Part shown: positions 46,492-57,902 of the stretch, one piece after another
Numbering within the stretch: the first letter of the stretch is position 1
Layout: each line of letters starts with the position of its first letter
From: Colocasia esculenta
Taxonomy: Eukaryota > Streptophyta > Magnoliopsida > Alismatales > Araceae
DNA length: 64,000 nucleotides
Assembly: GCA_014218235.1 (NCBI GenBank)
Contig: CM024753.1
Span: 177,606,348 to 177,670,347, forward strand
Direction of reading: 5' to 3'
Program-made: the position numbers and the translations under genes
Notes under the pieces: model-generated
Told to the model about the DNA's origin: nothing
The model's input: the letters and a program-made list of their open reading frames with translations, nothing else
Database searches by the model: none

Positions 46492-47104
46492 TTGATAAAG
46501 AGATCCAAGGAGCACCAGGAAGCATTGAGGAACTTTCTGCAAAGGGTAGTGATAAATGAGGACATGCTTGCCGACAAACTGCCGAGTGCACTAGCCATGG
46601 TGACTCGTGGGCCGGCTATCACATTTGTCGAGAATGAACTAGCACCCCCAGAATCCAGGAGACTCCCACTTTGTGTCACCCTAGTCATCAATCATGTAGC
46701 AGTGGGGGTAGTGCTGGTCGACACGGGGGCATCCATAAATGTCTACCTATTGAGCACTCTAAGGGCCTGTGATGTGTCAGAAGGGTTGCTGAGACCAACG
46801 CCAACCACCATAGCCGCATATGACAACTCCAGAAGATCCTGTCACGGCATGGTGACTGTACAAGTTGAGCTAGGGCCGCTAGCTGTCACCGTCGATTTCT
46901 ATGTACTTGACATGACCCCATGTTCAAGGCCATCCTGGGGTGACCGTGGTTAGAAGCACTGGGGGCCGTACCGTCCACTGCACACCAATGTCTTAAGTTT
47001 CCTTTCCAAGGACGGGTTATCAAAGTCAAAAGCATAGCCACTACCCACATAGTCGATGCCATCAATGACACTCTACTTCCAGCTGTATGGCCCGCCAACA
47101 AGCC
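46492..47104 (+). pseudogene. pro: Tat-C aspartic protease, broken, ending at solo LTR D1
   Basis: An open frame at 46492-46953 contains the active site VVLVDTGASINVYLL (DTGAS about residues 77-81) and the downstream VTVDFYVLDMTP. The LLGRPW-type motif expected next is deleted, and the frame is lost near 46920. The remaining protease C-terminus (46960-47104) can be followed in other frames up to the target duplication TGTTG (47105-47109). Confidence 0.8.
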
Positions 47105-47109
47105 TGTTG

Positions 47110-49934
47110 TGTAAGACCCGGTTTCTCGGCTTCCGTCCGGTGTCGTGGGATGACTGGCCACTGACGCGTCCAGGCTGGGTGATGCGTTGGTGTCGCGTCG
47201 GGGGTGCCCGATGTGACAGTCATCTGTGTCGCGGCGAGCTTGTGGGTTGCATGTTGGTCACGCCCTGGTTCTCCGTCGTGTTTTACTGTCGCGCCCGGTC
47301 AACGGACCGCGACAGTGTTTTATCATGTTGCGCTGTCCGATCATCTGACGCCTGTCAGGGTGGCAGGTGTGTCAGTACGACTTGTCGCATTGTCGCGGCG
47401 CCCGTTGAGGGGGGGGGGGGCGCATTCTTGTCGTGGTCCGTAGACCCGTCGCGTAAGGTTGTTAACGCGACGGGCGGTCCGTCGCGTTCTGGGTGCCGGG
47501 GGCTTAAGGCGCAGACTGGCTACCCCTTCCCCCTCTCTCTCCTCTTCTTCCCTTTCCCCTCTTCTCCGGAGGTGGGGAGGATCCCCTCCGGCGATCGGAG
47601 CATGGTGGCGCCGGCGGGCTCGTGACGGCGTCGTGGCGCGTGAGTGGAGCGAGGAGGAGGTGGCCAACCGACGTGAAGGGCCCTCATGGGTTCGTTCTTC
47701 GTGAAAGGTAGGGATTTCTTGTGCCCTTCCAAATTTGGGTGGATCGGGAGTCCTCAGGGTTTTGTAGTTAGCTTTATAGCTTTCCCCATGCTCCCCTCCC
47801 CGTGTGTGCATGCTTGTATGGTTTGTGGGCGGCCCGGGATTGAGGATCCCGCTGGTCTGCCTCTCTGCTGGTCTCGCGACAGCTCGGCGCGTCGCGACAT
47901 CAGAGGAGGCGTCGGCCCTCTCGGGAGCGACCTTATCGCGTTGCGATTGGCGGTCGCGATAAGGCTGTCGCACCACGCTTTCTGGTTGCAACAGGTTTTG
48001 CTGTCGCGACGCGTTTCCCCGACGCGACAAGGTTGCTGTCGCGGTCCCATTACCGTCGCGATGGTATCGCGATGGCCATGGGGGACGCGACATGACCTGT
48101 GTTGCCTCGGAGGTTTCTGTGGCCGGTTTGTGTGTCGGCGTGTGCCCCAGGGCAGGCTTTGCCCTTAGGACCTTCTGGTAGGGAATGCAGCTGGTTGCCT
48201 CCCTGCGTTCAGTGACCGAGGGTGACACCTTCGTGGCCGTGTCCTGGCAATGGTGCCAGGAGGGTCGCGTCTGTCTAACAATTGATTGACTGGCGGTCAA
48301 TTGATTGTTAGCAGAGCGATGGGCTTTCTGTACTTCTGGTAGTGCTCCGAGGTTTTGGCTCGCTCGTGTGTGTTTGCTTGGTCGATGACCCTTTTGAGGG
48401 TCCGCGCGTGCCTCTCGCTTACTGGGCTTGTCGTGTGCTACAAGCCAGCGGTTCGGCGTGGTTCTTATTGTGCTGCCCCGCCTGTTCGCCCGGTGCTTGG
48501 CACTGGAGGGCTTGTCCCGTTCAGAGGTTGTCTCCGTTTCCTGGGACCCCCGTCCTCGGGAGCCCGTTGAGGGAGGTATCCGGGCTACGAGCATGCTCGA
48601 GTTGGCAGCCCATGTGAGCGGACTCTGGAGCTGAGGGGAAAATGAGGTTTGGACAGTGGCGCTGAGTCGTTTGTAGAGCTCTCTTGTCTAGGTCTGGGAC
48701 GCCGAGGGGTTTGGAGTGCTTTCCTGGCGCAGACCAGACAGTCCCTTGTCTCACTACCTCTCTCTGCGTTGGTTCCGGAGCCACGTAGTGGTGTCAGGCG
48801 TGAGGCCGTAGCTTGGCCAGGCTGTGGTGTTGCGTGTGTTGTGTGTTCTGTGGCGGCTCTGTCTTGCCCTTGCGCGGGGGCAGAGGCGGGAGCTAGGCTA
48901 GAGAGCAGAGCGTGTGGACTGCGGGTCCCCCTCTTGGCTGCTAGCGGCGGTGGCTTGGTTGTTGTTGTTGTGACGGCGTTTTCCTCACGACGTTTCCAAG
49001 TGTTCCTCATTTCCCGAGCTTGCACGGTGGTTATAGCCCGGTTGTGCCTAGTTTCTATGGGTGTTGTTGGTCTGGCCTTGGGCAGACCCGTGCTTCTGGT
49101 GGTTCCTGCTTCGGTGTTCTCTCGGTTCCGTGGTCCCATTCTTGGGTGCCAGCCCATGATGGCACCAGCGCGTGTAGCTTCCCGACCTGGCGGCGTGTCC
49201 GGGGTCCGACGTGGTTCTGCTTGTGGGCCCTCGACCTTGTAGAGGTCTGAGGTAGCCGTGCTTGTGGTGAGACGTCGTTCTCACTTGGTTGTTCCGTGGT
49301 CTCGGCAGGCGTGCTGAGCACTGCTTCCGCTTTGTGCCCCACTCCGTTGGTTTCTGCGGGAGTCGTGTGTGTGCCACGACCTTAGTTGGTGGTCGCGGCA
49401 TTGTACTGTTCTCTTCCGCTGCTTAGTAGTACCATGTTGTAGGTGTTCCTCGCTTTACAGCTTTCTAGTGTAGTTTCCTATTTTCGGAGTTCCTGCTGCT
49501 CTGGCCGGTGAGGGATTGGTAATCCCTACTGGGACTTGTTCGCGAGGCTCACCCCCCTGCTTCCTTCAGCTAGGGGCTCGTCGTCGCGGGAGCTCGGTGT
49601 CGGACGGGTTGCAGAGGCGGCTGTGGCACCGTGTGTTGTCAATAGCAGTGAGAGCGAGCGTTGTGAGCTCTTGTAGCCTGAGTGAGCTGAGAGCTGTGTT
49701 TTGCAAGTCCTCGGGGTATGCCCCTTAAGGACTGCACCTTTCTTCTTGTACTTGTGCTTTTGCTTGGGACGCGTTGTACAACCCTTTTGTATAATGTACA
49801 GATTACCATAGTTATTTGAACTCAGTACATATCTCACTAGACTTTTTCATATAACCCTTCCGGTCTTCGGATCCGTGGGTGGCGGCGCGACCCTCGGGGT
49901 CCCGGCGAGGGGTCCGAGAGGTCGGGTCGTTACA
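47110..49934 (+). mobile_element. D1: solo LTR of a Gypsy element (family D)
   Basis: Begins TGTAAGACCCGG and ends GGGTCGTTACA; the direct repeats TGTTG at 47105-47109 and 49935-49939 are its target duplication. The start matches LTR D (11827). It contains many GTCGC motifs, with a perfect 10-bp stem at 47464-47473/47479-47488, and no internal region. It is GC-rich, so long ORFs (such as 47341-48594 minus) occur by chance. It was left by recombination between two LTRs. Confidence 0.93.
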
Positions 49935-50424
49935 TGTTGTCTCGGTGCTGGACATTAACTACCCTTGGGCTTACTCATTCCACTCCAAACAAGGGGCCAG
50001 TCCTGCACAAGTCAATGCAGTCAAGAGGAAGGAGCCACTAAACACCAAGGGGTGGCAGATCATGATGAAGCTAGGCTACGAAGAAGGAAAAGGCCTAAGG
50101 GCAGAATTGCTGGGCATTACCAAGACTATCCCAGACATCGTGATGAAAATCCGATGGGGACTTGGCTACAGGCAGAAGTCCAAGCCATGGTCATCTAGCA
50201 CGTCCACCCTCAAGGCCGATCGCGAACCACTCACATGGACACTATGGTGTCACTTTACTAGAGGTCCAACCCAACCGGGATACAACACTGTGGTGGTCGA
50301 GGCAGAGCTGTCACAACATGAGGTGCATGGAAAGAATTTCTCCCAGCACATGGCCCCTATGCTTACAGGGCCTAGAAACACTCCGCCCGAGAAAGAGAAG
50401 GAAGACGGGGGACCCAGAGGCTAA
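49935..50424 (+). pseudogene. Tat-C G-patch domain region of pol
   Basis: The host frame resumes after the LTR as VVSVLDINYPWAYSF. From about 50040 it encodes KGWQIMMKLGYEEGKGL, followed by GIT and, at the end, RWGLGY, which fits the glycine pattern of a G-patch. G-patches in cellular proteins bind RNA or stimulate DEAH helicases. A G-patch between protease and RT is known from some plant Gypsy elements. It is expected to be part of the gag-pol polyprotein, not a separate gene. The frame stops at 50422-50424. Confidence 0.7.
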
Positions 50425-51193
50425 ATGGTATCGCTGGTTCGATATAGAAGACATCACTATAGCCTTCAGCCGTTTGTTCTAGGAGGAAGAGAGAACATGG
50501 CCGCCAACTGCAGCCGAACTGCTAGATCCACCCACATCCCTCACATCCAAGAGACAGCTGATGAATGAAACCACGGACGTGGGAAAGCTAGACATTCCCT
50601 ACGAAGAAGGGAAGACGGTGGACGAACTGTAGAGGGGCACGTGCCTGGCCATCCATCCATCACTCCTATGCTCCCTCCTTCCAAGCCTTTTCCCTTCATC
50701 CCCTCCCTTACTCATCCAATTGTCTCCTCAACTCCTGACAGCTGCGCACAGCGTCCTCACTCCTGACCTCCACCTTCAGTCCTCTCTGCTTTGCAATCTG
50801 ATCCGAGCGACCACGAGATCACTCTCTCGTGCTGCATGCTCTCCATTGATCTCCAAAAAAAATGCCAATCTTCAAATGCATATTGAGGTCGAGGAGCCGG
50901 CATACCTCCTTCACCCTCCTAATCAGGGGCACCCCTCAACTGGGACTTCCCCTCCTGCTCCTTCATTAGGAGCCATCCTTTTCAAGGACCCCGTGTCCTC
51001 CCCTAGTCCTGTAGAGTCATCTAGTCAGGAAGAGTCGTCTAGGTTAGAAGAGTCTAGTCTTAGCTTAGGTGAGTCTAGGGTAGAGAGTCAGGTCAACCCA
51101 GCACCCGCCAAGTCCAAACGTCACCCTAGGAAGCAACGGGGCAAGGCTATTCCTCGGAGATACCTTCAAGAGCTAGCTCGGTGATGTCAAGCA
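50425..51193 (+). other. Tat-C linker between G-patch and RT, degraded
   Basis: Open stretches (for example 50720-51184, serine/proline-rich with repeated SSSQEE/SRLEES) lack a recognisable domain. Stops separate them from both neighbours. Confidence 0.5.
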
Positions 51194-54100
51194 TTGTTGC
51201 TAATAGAGGAGTTCACAAAGGACGTGTTGGTGTTATTAGAAGAGATTGAGCAGGATGGGGTGTTCGTAGATGACGGGTTTGGCATCTATGAGATCATGAA
51301 TGACGAGGACCCAATCGATGAAGAGGATGGCGAAGTAGATGACACTGTCGAGATGTACGCTAGTGGTGTAAGAAGGTTTGATGAACCTACAACGGAGGTG
51401 GATGAACCTACTAAGGAAGTCAATCTTGGAACAGAAGAAGATCCCAGGATTGTGATTATTTCAACTAACCTCCCTCCTGATGAAGAAGAGGAACTAGTGC
51501 AAATTCTGAGGGAGTACAAGGATACATTTGCCTGGTCGTATGAGGACATGCCCGGCCTAGACCCCTCACTAGTGGAGCACCGACTCGTATTGAAAGAAGG
51601 GGCAAAGGCCATAAAGCAAAAACTTAGAAGGTTCCACCCACTTTTAGCCCTGAAGATGAAGGACGAAGTAGATAAACTCCACAAATCTAGATTCATCAGG
51701 GTAGTGCTTTATCCGAACTGGGTGGCAAATATAGTCCCGGTCATGAAGAAGGACGGAAAGGTCAGAATCTATATTGACTTCTGGGACCTAAATAAGGCAT
51801 GTCCAAAATATGACTTCCCGCTTCCTCACATTGATGAACTGATCGATAACACTGCTGGGTATGAAACCCTCTCATTCATGGATGGATATTTAGGCTATAA
51901 CCAAATCCGTCTAGCTTCTGAGGATCAAGATAAAACATCCTTCACCATGCTCTGGGAAACATACTGTTACGTAGTCATGCCATTTGGGCTAAAGAATGCT
52001 GGAGCTACCTATCAAAGGGCGATGATGGCCATCTTCCACGATATGATGCTTGTCTATGTAGAAGTGTACGTGGATGATATTTTGGTGAAGTTAAGAACCA
52101 GGAGAGAACACCCCGAGATCCTCGCCAAGGTGTTGCAAAGAACAAGGGAATACAAATTGAGAATGAATCCGAAGAAGTGTGTGTTGAGGGTATCATCAGG
52201 AAAGTTGCTAGGCTTCATAGTTAGTAAGCGGGAAATTGAGATCGATCCAAACAAGGCCAAGGCTATTGTGGAAATGTCGCCTCCAAAGAACATCTCACAA
52301 CTAAGAGGCTTGATTGGGCATCTGCAATTCATTAGAACATTCATATCACAACACTCACAAAGATGCTGCCCATTCTATGATCTCTTGAAAGGAGGGGCAA
52401 AGTTCGAATGGAATGACAAGTGCCGAGAAGCCTTCGACGATTTGAAGAGGTATCTCATGAATCCCTTAATTTTGCAACCTCTTGTACCCGGGAAACCACT
52501 AATCCTATATCTCTCAGTCATTGAGGACTCCCTAGGTGTTGTCCTTGCGCAACACGATGAATCTGGAAAAGAAAGGGCAGCATATTATCTTTCTAGGCTT
52601 TTTAACACCGCAGAATCCAAGTACACCACCGCGGACAAAACTTGTGCTGCGCTCGTGTGGGTTGTCCAAAAACTCAAGCATTGCTTTCTTGCCCACGAGG
52701 TCAAGCTGATCTCGAGGATGGATCCACCCAGATACCTCCTAGAAAAACTTGTCCTCTCTGATCGGCTTGCGCGCTGGCAGAGCTTCCTCTCCCAATTCGA
52801 CATCTCTTTTGTGGTCCAAAAGGCCATCAAAGGGTATGCCATCACCGAGCACCTTGCCCATTTGCCACTCCCTCATAGCAATTCCATCCGAGAGGAATTC
52901 CCTGATGAAGAGCATTCGGTCATCTCCAAAGATCCCTTCTGGTCTCTTCATTTTGATGGTGCGCTCAACTCTCAGGGACGGGACATTGGAGCCGTGCTGC
53001 TCACCCCGGAGGGTATTACCATCCCCATCACTTTTCAGCTCACCTTTTCTGCCACTAACAACATGTCTGAGTATGAAGCTCTCCTCGCTAGTCTTAAACG
53101 TTCTTATATCTTGGGTGCATCTCACCTTAGAATCATAGGAGACTCTCAGCTTGTTCTGCGGCAGGTGCTCTCAACTTACTGCACTCGTGACCCAAAGCTT
53201 AAACCATATCAAGATCGGGTCACGTTGTTGGCAAGGCAGTTTTGCAAGCTTATCTATGTCCACATTCCTCGCTCACAAAATATCTTGGCTGACGCCTTGG
53301 CGTCACTAGCTTCATCTCTATCCTTCCCTCTTAGTCGCCGGACCGAGACAATTGTCGTCCAACGACTCGATGTTCCATCTCCCCAAGATCCTTGGTTTAA
53401 GAACCTTAGAACAACCTTAGAAGAGCGGACTAGGAGGAGAGAAGTGCAACAAGTCATGCTAGCTGAGCTTGAGGAAATCTTAGATGAAGAGGAATTGCCA
53501 TGTTATTTTGAGATTGAGCAATACTGTAAGGATGGGTCGTATCCCAAAGGGGCAAAAGCGGAGGATCGCAAGGCCATAAGAAGAGCCGCCTTAAGGTACA
53601 CAATCATCGGAGAAGTTCTGAACAAGCGGGCTCTTAATGGAGTTCTTCTGAGATGTCCCAATGATGATGAAGCTTGGAAAGTGGTAGAAGGGGCCCATGC
53701 TAGTGAAAGCGGAGGGCATGTCAACAGTCAGATGATTGCGAAGAAGATCATTAGGCAGAGCTAGTACTGGCCAACCCTAGAAGAAGACTGTGCCATCTAC
53801 ATCCGTAGGTATGTCAAATGCCAACTCCATGCTGATAAAATTCATGCCCCTTCATCTTCACTTCATCCACTCTCCACACCTTGGCCATTCTCCATTTGGG
53901 CTTTTGATATTGTTGGCCCCATTGGTGATCCTAATGCTCAAACCAAACAAAAATCCTTCATCCTCACAGCAACTGAGTATTACACCAAGTGGGCAGAAGC
54001 AGAAGCGTTTGCCGAAATCAAAGCATCCACAGTATGCCGCTTTATCATGAAGAATATCATATCGCGGTTCGGAGTGCCAAGCAGCATCGTCACAGACAAC

Positions 54101-54386
54101 ATGCCACAATTCATCTCACAAGAACTTCAATACCTCTGTAAGAAATACAACATCACTCTGCATCATTCATCTCTATATTACCTACAAGGCAACGACCAAG
54201 CTGAAGCAACTAATAAAACCCTTCTTAAAATCTTGAAGAAAACTTGTGAATCGCAAAAATTCGTCGATTGGCCAGAAAAGCTAATATAGGCTCTATGGGC
54301 CTATCGTACCTCTGTCCGTACTCCCACGGGACAAACCCCGTATGCTCTCACTTATGGGATGGAGGCGGTAGTTCCATACGAGATCT
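51194..54386 (+). pseudogene. pol: Tat-C pol: reverse transcriptase, RNase H, archaeal-type RNase H, integrase
   Basis: One frame, open for 856 codons to TAG 53762-53764, and continuing in the same frame to 54287 and 54386. RT: D230 in SFMDGYLGYNQ and YVDD at 292-295. The Gypsy RNase H (about 435-560) has lost its first aspartate (LYLSVIEDSLG). A second RNase H of the archaeal type follows with D588 (LHFDGA), E628 (SEYEAL), D650 (IGDSQL) and D700 (ILADALA), all present. The integrase has the zinc domain around 53695-53825, FDIVGP (about 53908), TDNMPQF (about 54093; the usual glycine is Met) and NDQAEATNK (about 54190, catalytic E). Three stops and a frameshift near 54386 inactivate it. Confidence 0.9.
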
Positions 54387-54486
54387 GATCCCTTCACTAA
54401 GAGTCCAATTAGATAAGGAGCTTAATCTTGACGAACGTTGAGAGGCATTACTAGTCCAATTAGAACTCTTAGAAGAAAGGTGACTT

Positions 54487-54759
54487 ATGGCAGCCGATCA
54501 TGTACTCTCATATCAAAGGCGAATCTCAAGGTCTTTTGAAAATAAGGTAATTGAGCAAAAATTTCAAGAGGGTGATATGGTCTTGAAACGCATTTTTATC
54601 AAACCTGGAGGTCCAAGGTCTAAATTGCAACCAAATTGGGAAGGTCCGTACGTTGTGAAAGAGGTGTATCCAGGAAATGCCTACCGCCTAATCAATGTTG
54701 AGGGCGTAGAATTGTCACATCCGTGGAATGGGTTGTACCTCAAAAGATTCTACCCCTAG
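54487..54759 (+). pseudogene. int: Tat-C integrase C-terminal domain
   Basis: A shifted open frame encodes MAADHVLSYQRRISRSFENK, then FQEGDMVLKR, PNWEGPYVVKEVYPGNAYRL and WNGLYLKRFYP. This is the SH3-like integrase C-terminus that normally closes pol in this lineage. It is separated from the core by the frameshift near 54386. No chromodomain is seen. Confidence 0.8.
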
Positions 54760-55475
54760 GTCTTTAGGTGTGAGGATCCACACACACACGGCAAGCCACA
54801 CACACCCCGTGTTAAGAGTCTGAAGTCCTTTCCCAAATCATCAAGGGTTGCCCTAAGTTAGGATCCACACACACACGGCAAGCCCAGGCGACTGCACTTA
54901 GTAGGTATTGTAGCTATAAAGGCCCTACTTTAGCGATGCGACGGTCATTCTCTCCCAAATCGGTCGAAGTGTAGGGGCACCTATAAGGGCGAGGTTGCCA
55001 ACCTTAAGCATACCCTGATGAGAGGAAGTCTTAAACAGGGACGGTCAAATAACAAAAGCAAAGGAACAAAAAAGCAAAAGAAAGGATAGAAAAATACATG
55101 ACAAAATAGGGGCATGGCAAAGAGTGGCAAAGTCCCCGCGGGACGCTCATGAGCTCGGTCGTACGCATGCCCCAGATAGTGCAAATCCATAAGAAAGACC
55201 ACAAAGTCTCTAAGCAACAGACCTAATCTTTGAAGGGTATGCTTCGAGAAGAAGCCGAACCCAACGTCCTTAAACCTACATTAGACTTTCCTTAAATAGT
55301 CTTCCATTTCCCTCTATAAGATCGGGTCATTTCTTAGGTATGGCCTAAGTAGCTGCACTATCAACTAAGGGCAGCCGCCCATGGCATGTCACCTCTAAAT
55401 GCACGTCCTATCCTAGTAAGGTCCTTGGCGAGAAGGGGAGGTGATCAAGACTCCAAACCAACGGTTTGAACTGGT
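54760..55475 (+). other. Tat-C 3' non-coding region, first part
   Basis: No gene. Contains two copies of aggatccacacacacacggcaagcc (54772 and 54861) and ends at the target CTATG (55476-55480) of solo LTR B. The non-coding region resumes at 61255. Confidence 0.6.
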
Positions 55476-55574
55476 CTATGTGTGACAGCCCTGGATGTTT
55501 ATGCCCGTTAAGGCTTCATATCCAGATCCGCCTCCCGCGAACGGACCGAAGTCTCGCAAGGGATATCTCACACA

Positions 55575-57902
55575 TGTAACACCCCGGCCCCCTTGGGCCC
55601 TTGGCCCCGTCCTCTAGGTCGCGGCAGGGCGACTGTTGCGACGTGGTTTTGATCGCGTTGGAGTCTGGTTCTGCTTGGGATTGCGACAGGGGGTATGTCG
55701 CCTTCTTGAAGGCGACACACCCACTGTCGCCTCCTGGTTTGGTGGATGGTGACATGGGGTATGTCGCCTTCTTGAAGGCGACATGGCCTATGTCGCCTTC
55801 CCATCGCGTCGCCCCAGACGCAGTCTGACAGACGTGACAGGCGTCCCATGTGTCAGTATGGCTCTGGCGGTGTCGGGTGAACGCGACAAGATGGCTGTCG
55901 CCTTCACTTTTTCGAATTCCGAGATTTGACCGTTGTCAGTGGAATTGCGACAGGGGGTATGTCGCCTTCTTGAAGGCGACACACCCACTGTCGCCTTCTC
56001 GTTCCTGTGGCGACAGGGTGGTATGTCGCCTTCACAGGATCCGGGCTTAAAGCCCGGGCGCCCGAACCCTTCCCCCTCTCTCGCGCCTCTCCTTTCCCCC
56101 TCTCTTTCTCTCGCCCTCTCGGAGCTTCCGGCGGTTTTGGGGTGCCTCCCTCACGTTGAGGCGGCCGTGCTGAGGAGGGTGTCACTCCGTCCGTGCAGGG
56201 GTCGCGTTCGTGCCGTGCGGTGCAAGGAGGAGACGTTTCAACCTACGAGAAGGCCCCAACGGGTGCGTTCTTCGCGTGGAGGTAGGGACGCCCAATCTTC
56301 TCGCCCTAAGCATGCTCCCCTTCCCCTTCGTGACGTAGTTTTCTTGTGGTTCGGGGTTGGGAGTGTGAGAACTCCATGCTCGTGTGAGTGAGGTTTCCTC
56401 CGAGCGTAGAATCCATGTTCTTGGGGTATTCGAGGGTGGTTTGTATGTTTAATGGCTTTTTAGCATGATAAGCATGCTCCCCTCCCCCGTGTGTAGTGTT
56501 TTCCCCGTTTCGGGAGGTTCCCGGAAGAAGAATCTCCGGAACCCCCGACTGGCTTGAAGGCGACACACCCTGTGTCGCCACCTGTCTGGTAAGGCGACAC
56601 ACCCTGTGTCGCCTTCTGACTGGTAAAGTGACAGGGCATATGTCGCCTTCTTGAAGGTGACAGGGCCTATGTCGCCTTCTCATTCCAGAGACAGGTTGTG
56701 CTTCCGCCGCTTCCGTTTTCGCTTTACTGTACCCGTGGCACCTGTGCTAGTTCCCTAGTGCGGTCTCACACTAGTCGTTCGCCCGGTGCGCGGCACTTGA
56801 GGGCTTGTCTCGTACGAGAGGTTGTTACCGTTACCTGGGACCCCCGTCCTCGGGAGCCTGTTGAGGGAGTACTCCGGGCTACGAGTGTGCCCGAGTTGGC
56901 AGCCACCTAGGCGGACTCTGGAGCTGAGGGGAAAACGGTGGTTAGGACAGTGGCGTGTGAGTCGCTTGCAAAGCTCTCGTGGTTGGTCTGGGACGCCGAG
57001 GACAGTTTGGAGTTCTACCCGGCGCAGGCCAGCCAGTCCTTCTTCTCACTGCCTCGCTCCTCACGTCCCCGGAACCGTTTGAAGAGGTCAGGCGTGGGAC
57101 CGTAGTCCGGCCAGACTACGGCGGTTACTGTTGTGTTGCTTGTGTCCTACCTCGCTCTGACGAGATGCGAGGGCCAGGACCTAGGTCGAGGATAAGACGT
57201 CGGTGGACGCGCCTGACCGTTTGACTAGTGGTGGTGCTTCCCGTAGCTAGTGTTCTCTGTCCAGGCGGAATCCCCTCAGTCTGTGTTTACTAGCCGTGTA
57301 GTGGTCACGACGAGCAGTCGTACGGAGTTTCCGACCAAGAGTACTTTCCGTACCGTGTTAGCTTTAGCTTCGCTTCTGCACTTCCTTTTGTAGGTAGAAA
57401 GATATAAACTGCCGTCTTTCCCTTATTAATAGTTGTATATGTTCCTCTGCCTGTTTAGAGCCAGTAGGAGATTGGTAGTCCCTACTGAGCTTTTGTTGTG
57501 AAGCTCATCCCTCTGTTTTCCAGGTGAGACTTCTCAGCAGCGGCAGGGCGCGCGTCGGGCGGAGGAGACGGGGCGGTAGTCGAGGTCCCCGTAGCTAGCA
57601 GTGGTTCCCCCTCTCAGTGTACGTCACCCTCGGGGTATGCCCCTAAGGGACTTGTCTCTCCCCTTTCCTTACTTGTACTAGTGTGCGTGCGTTGGGACTG
57701 TACTTAGAGCGGTACGCAGCGGTCTCGCTCTACTTTCCTGTTTTCCGCTTGTACGCTTCTAGCTCAACAGTTGACGTTTACTTCCGTTACATATCCTGTC
57801 AGACGCGTGTTATAGCCCTTCCGGGTCCCCCGGATCTGTGGGCGGCGATCGCAAAATCGGGTCCTCGGCGTGGGCCAAGGGTCGGGTTCTCGGGTCGTTA
57901 CA
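55575..57902 (+). mobile_element. H: solo LTR of a Gypsy element, nested in solo LTR B
   Basis: Begins TGTAACACCCCGG and ends GGGTCGTTACA, with ACACA duplicated at 55570-55574 and 57903-57907. Its first bases resemble LTR E (11558) and its end resembles D1. GCGACA/TGTCGC hairpins lie at 55670-56040 and 56550-56690. No internal region and no gene. Confidence 0.95.
55675..56690. repeat. GCGACA/TGTCGC hairpin array in solo LTR H
   Basis: Perfect inverted repeats: ATGTCGCCTTC (55761-55771) with GAAGGCGACAT (55774-55784); GGCGACACA (56559-56567) with TGTGTCGCC (56571-56579); AAGGCGACACA (56591-56601) with TGTGTCGCCTT (56605-56615). More than a dozen further GCGAC/GTCGC motifs lie between them. 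Confidence 0.85.

Noticed and set aside
47341..48594. 417-codon minus-strand ORF in solo LTR D1
   Set aside because: GC-rich LTR sequence with few stops; no domain, overlapping ORFs on both strands, and wholly inside a bounded solo LTR.
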